Positions 61,793 to 64,000 of a DNA stretch of 64,000 nucleotides are shown piece by piece. The notes beneath the pieces were generated by a model. That model worked only from the letters and a program-made list of their open reading frames with translations. It had not been told where the DNA came from and did no database searches. Every line of letters starts with the position of its first letter. Positions within the stretch are counted from its first letter, which is position 1. Position numbers and translations under genes: made by a program. This stretch comes from an uncultured Allosphingosinicella sp. (lineage in GTDB: Bacteria; Pseudomonadota; Alphaproteobacteria; Sphingomonadales; Sphingomonadaceae). The DNA is taken from contig CAKTCN010000006.1 in the NCBI GenBank assembly GCA_934539295.1, positions 1-64,000 on the forward strand. Direction: 5' to 3'.

Positions 61793-64000
61793 TTGGCGCT
61801 CGGATCGAAGCTGAGCGGCACGCTCGCCACATGCGCGTCCCATTCGACACGGGTGCGGAAGTCGAGCCCGCGCTCCCACGCCGCGCCCGAATAATAGACG
61901 AACGGCTTGCCGGGCATGACGCGGACGAGGACGAGGAAATTGTCCGAATCCTGCTTCACGTCGACGATCGTCGCGGGATCGACGGCAAGCGCGATGCCCA
62001 TCGCGCCCTTGTCGGGATTGCCCGCATCCCACACGCTGAACCGCCCGGTCGCGCGGTCGGCGGTGAGCGCCGCCAGCTGCGTCGCCGAGGTGCCACGCTT
62101 GTGGATGCCAATGCCGACGATCAGCGGCTCGTTGCTGTTCGAGCCGAGGGTCGAGACCATGCGAGTGAAGTTGCTGCCCATTGGCAGCGCGAAGCTGCGC
62201 GTTTCCCAAACCTGCCGGTCGACGCCCACCGGCCAGGGCGCGTAATCGAGTTCGAAACGCGCGACGTCGGGTCCATCCTGGAGGATGCGGTAGGTCTTGA
62301 AGTTGCGCGACGTCCAGAGCTTGTTGTCGGCCCAGATGCCGAGGCCGCCGGCGCCGCGCGACTGGCGCACGTCGTAATAGTCCATGCCCTCGCCGCGGTC
62401 CTCATGATAGTTTCCGGTGGCGAGCTGGCGCGTCATGAAGGGGTGCCGGACGCTCTTCACCCAGGCGTCGATGCCCGATCCCGACGGCGGCTCTTTCTTC
62501 TCGAGCGCGGGGCCGTAGGTGCGGAAGGCGGTGCGGTCATTCTCCCACCAGATGTCGTCCTCACGCTCCGGCGCGAAGCGCACGGTGGCGCGGGGAATCA
62601 GTTCATCGCCCTTGGCCGGCACGATCGTCCGGGTATCGCCCGGCGGGGTGCCGCGCGGCGGCGATGCCCAGCGCGCGAGCGGGCGGCCCACATGCGCCGG
62701 ACCGGCCTTCTCGCCGAGGATCAGCGGATCGTAGGCAAGGTCGCGCGTCGCCTGCATCTCGGCGGAGCGGCGTGCACGCTCGCGGCGCTCCTCCTCCGTT
62801 CCGGCCGGCGCCGCCGGCGGCGGCGGCGGCGCAGCCGGTGCCGAGGCGCGGGAGAACGCACCCGACACTTCGGCGATCGGCAGCGGCTGCACCGCCTGGC
62901 CGAGCTTCATGATCTCGGTGCCGGCGAGCAGCAATCCGCCTTGCCCGTAGAGCCCCGTGTCGGTCGGCTTGGTCGGCACCGGCTGGTCGCCCGTCTGCTG
63001 CACCGAACCGAGCAGGCCGTTGGGCAGCATCCGCCCCATCAGCCCCTGCCAGCCCCTCAGCACGACCGGCTGGTAGGTCTGGCGGTCGAGCAGGCCGTGG
63101 TTGATGCCCCAGGCATAGCCATAGGTGAAGAAGGCCGAGCCCGATGATTCCGGCTCGGGGAACGCTTCTGGATCGACCATGCTTGCGCGCCACAAGCCGT
63201 CGCGGCCCTGATGCTTCGCGATGCCTGCCGCCATCTGCTTGAACAGCTCGACATAGCGCGGGCGGCTCGGATGGTTGGCGGGCATATAGTCGAGCACGCG
63301 GGCAAGCCCTGCGAACACCCAGCCATTGCCGCGCGACCAGAAGATCTTTTTGCCGCGCTCCGACTTGCGGTCGAGGAAGCGCGCATCGCGGAAATAGAGG
63401 CCCTCGCTCTTGTCGTAGAGCAGGTCGGTGGTGCGCCACCATTGCACGTCCATCGCGTTCAGATAGGCCGGATCGCCGGTCAGCGCCGACATGCGCGACA
63501 GCACCGGCGGCGCCATGAACAAGGCATCGCACCACCACCAGGTGAGCTTTTCCGGCGCGGGCGTGAGCGTCAGGTGCGGCAGCGTATAATCGAGCCGCTG
63601 CTGGAGCGGCAGGATCATGCCCGGCATGCGGTGTCGGGCGTACAGCTCCTGATATAGATCGCCGATCGCCTGGTCGTCGGCATTGATCATCGCGCGCGGC
63701 GATCGTCCGCCGCGCAGGGCATAATTATAATGTTCCGCGACATCGGTCATGAAGGATGCATGGCCCGGCTTGTCCGACACGCGGCTGAGCCGTGCCAAGC
63801 CGACGTAGAAAGCGGCGGACACCCAGTTGGCCGTCAGCTGGCGGACGCTGCCACCCGTCAGAGTGAAGGGCTGCGCCTCCAGCGAGGCGATCTGCGAGGC
63901 GGCGGCATAATCCAGAACCGCGCGGACCCTGTCGGGATCGGGCAGGCGGTCGCCGGCAAAGTCGAGGCTGGGCGTGGACAATTGGGTGTGCGGCCGCGGA
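61789..64000 (-). CDS. GH105 unsaturated glucuronyl/rhamnogalacturonyl hydrolase fused to DUF4861 (5' end outside window)
   Basis: The frame is open to the window edge; a TTG at 63981 could start it, but a signal peptide and true start probably lie beyond. Residues about 10-365 (from that TTG) are a GH105 (alpha/alpha)6-barrel (LTWWWCDALFMAPPVLSRM with the catalytic Asp, FWSRGNGWVFAGLARVL, SSGSAFFTYGYAWGINHG). A Pro/Ala and charged linker (APAAPPPPPAAPAGTEEERRERARR) follows. The last about 320 residues match DUF4861 (WWENDRTAFRTYGPALEK, DYYDVRQSRGAGGLGIW, NEPLIVGIGIHKRG). The GH105 half would remove unsaturated uronates; DUF4861 is uncharacterised. Confidence 0.82.
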   Translation of the reverse strand, partial: PRPHTQLSTPSLDFAGDRLPDPDRVRAVLDYAAASQIASLEAQPFTLTGGSVRQLTANWVSAAFYVGLARLSRVSDKPGHASFMTDVAEHYNYALRGGRSPRAMINADDQAIGDLYQELYARHRMPGMILPLQQRLDYTLPHLTLTPAPEKLTWWWCDALFMAPPVLSRMSALTGDPAYLNAMDVQWWRTTDLLYDKSEGLYFRDARFLDRKSERGKKIFWSRGNGWVFAGLARVLDYMPANHPSRPRYVELFKQMAAGIAKHQGRDGLWRASMVDPEAFPEPESSGSAFFTYGYAWGINHGLLDRQTYQPVVLRGWQGLMGRMLPNGLLGSVQQTGDQPVPTKPTDTGLYGQGGLLLAGTEIMKLGQAVQPLPIAEVSGAFSRASAPAAPPPPPAAPAGTEEERRERARRSAEMQATRDLAYDPLILGEKAGPAHVGRPLARWASPPRGTPPGDTRTIVPAKGDELIPRATVRFAPEREDDIWWENDRTAFRTYGPALEKKEPPSGSGIDAWVKSVRHPFMTRQLATGNYHEDRGEGMDYYDVRQSRGAGGLGIWADNKLWTSRNFKTYRILQDGPDVARFELDYAPWPVGVDRQVWETRSFALPMGSNFTRMVSTLGSNSNEPLIVGIGIHKRGTSATQLAALTADRATGRFSVWDAGNPDKGAMGIALAVDPATIVDVKQDSDNFLVLVRVMPGKPFVYYSGAAWERGLDFRTRVEWDAHVASVPLSFDPSAK

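Noticed and set aside
1-64000. CRISPR arrays, tRNA/rRNA genes, insertion sequences, prophage or toxin-antitoxin genes
   Set aside because: I saw no regularly spaced direct repeats, no cloverleaf or rRNA-like sequence, and no transposase, integrase or phage proteins.

Overview
The window is GC-rich chromosomal DNA that looks like a Sphingomonas or close Sphingomonadaceae relative. Supporting signs are a TonB-dependent receptor of the Caulobacter/Xanthomonas/sphingomonad type, many twin-arginine export signals, frequent GTG/TTG starts with GGAG-type ribosome sites, and palindromic repeats of the kind scattered through alphaproteobacterial genomes. No tRNA, rRNA, CRISPR array, insertion sequence or phage gene was recognised, and no stretch of more than 300 bases lacks a gene.

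Region A (1-28.9 kb) is a large pectin / rhamnogalacturonan-I (RG-I) utilisation locus. Outer-membrane uptake is represented by the C-terminal part of a TonB-dependent receptor. Backbone enzymes are PL11 and PL26 RG lyases, a cytosolic-type GH105 unsaturated rhamnogalacturonyl hydrolase, a CE12 RG acetylesterase, a second esterase and a PL22-type oligogalacturonide lyase. Side-chain enzymes are GH51 and GH43 (arabinan), GH53 and GH35 (galactan) and GH95 (alpha-L-fucoside/galactoside). Uptake and entry into metabolism are covered by an FHS-family sugar:H+ symporter, a GPH-family symporter, aldose epimerase, L-rhamnose mutarotase and an IlvD/Edd sugar-acid dehydratase. The + strand run rhaM-GH35-esterase-GH53-GH95-GH105 is tightly packed, the first four genes with overlapping stop/start codons. 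A minus-strand operon (galM-dehydratase-symporter) is divergent from PL11. No dedicated transcription factor lies in this region, but two similar operator-like palindromes precede PL22 and PL26.

Region B (29-40.6 kb) holds a beta-carbonic anhydrase/SulP transporter operon, an OmpR/EnvZ-type two-component pair, and a TetR repressor divergent from an OMF-MFP-RND efflux operon. The RND permease carries a frameshifting deletion. A phytanoyl-CoA dioxygenase-like gene is convergent with it.

Region C (40.8-45.3 kb) is a compact cyanophycin operon: cphA, an isoaspartyl peptidase and cyanophycinase, all overlapping.

Region D (45.3-56.3 kb) is ordinary chromosomal content: an epoxide-hydrolase-like enzyme, a DUF2243 membrane protein, a SirB1-type protein with a doubtful start codon, a YciF-like ferritin-like protein, a PQQ sugar dehydrogenase, a DEAD-box helicase with a DbpA-type tail, an SSS symporter, and two pirins divergent from a LysR regulator.

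Region E (56.4-64 kb, minus strand) returns to plant cell-wall sugars: a GH43 lipoprotein, a FixL-like PAS histidine kinase with no visible partner, a GH106 alpha-L-rhamnosidase and a GH105-DUF4861 fusion running off the window edge. It would complement region A by removing rhamnose and unsaturated uronates.
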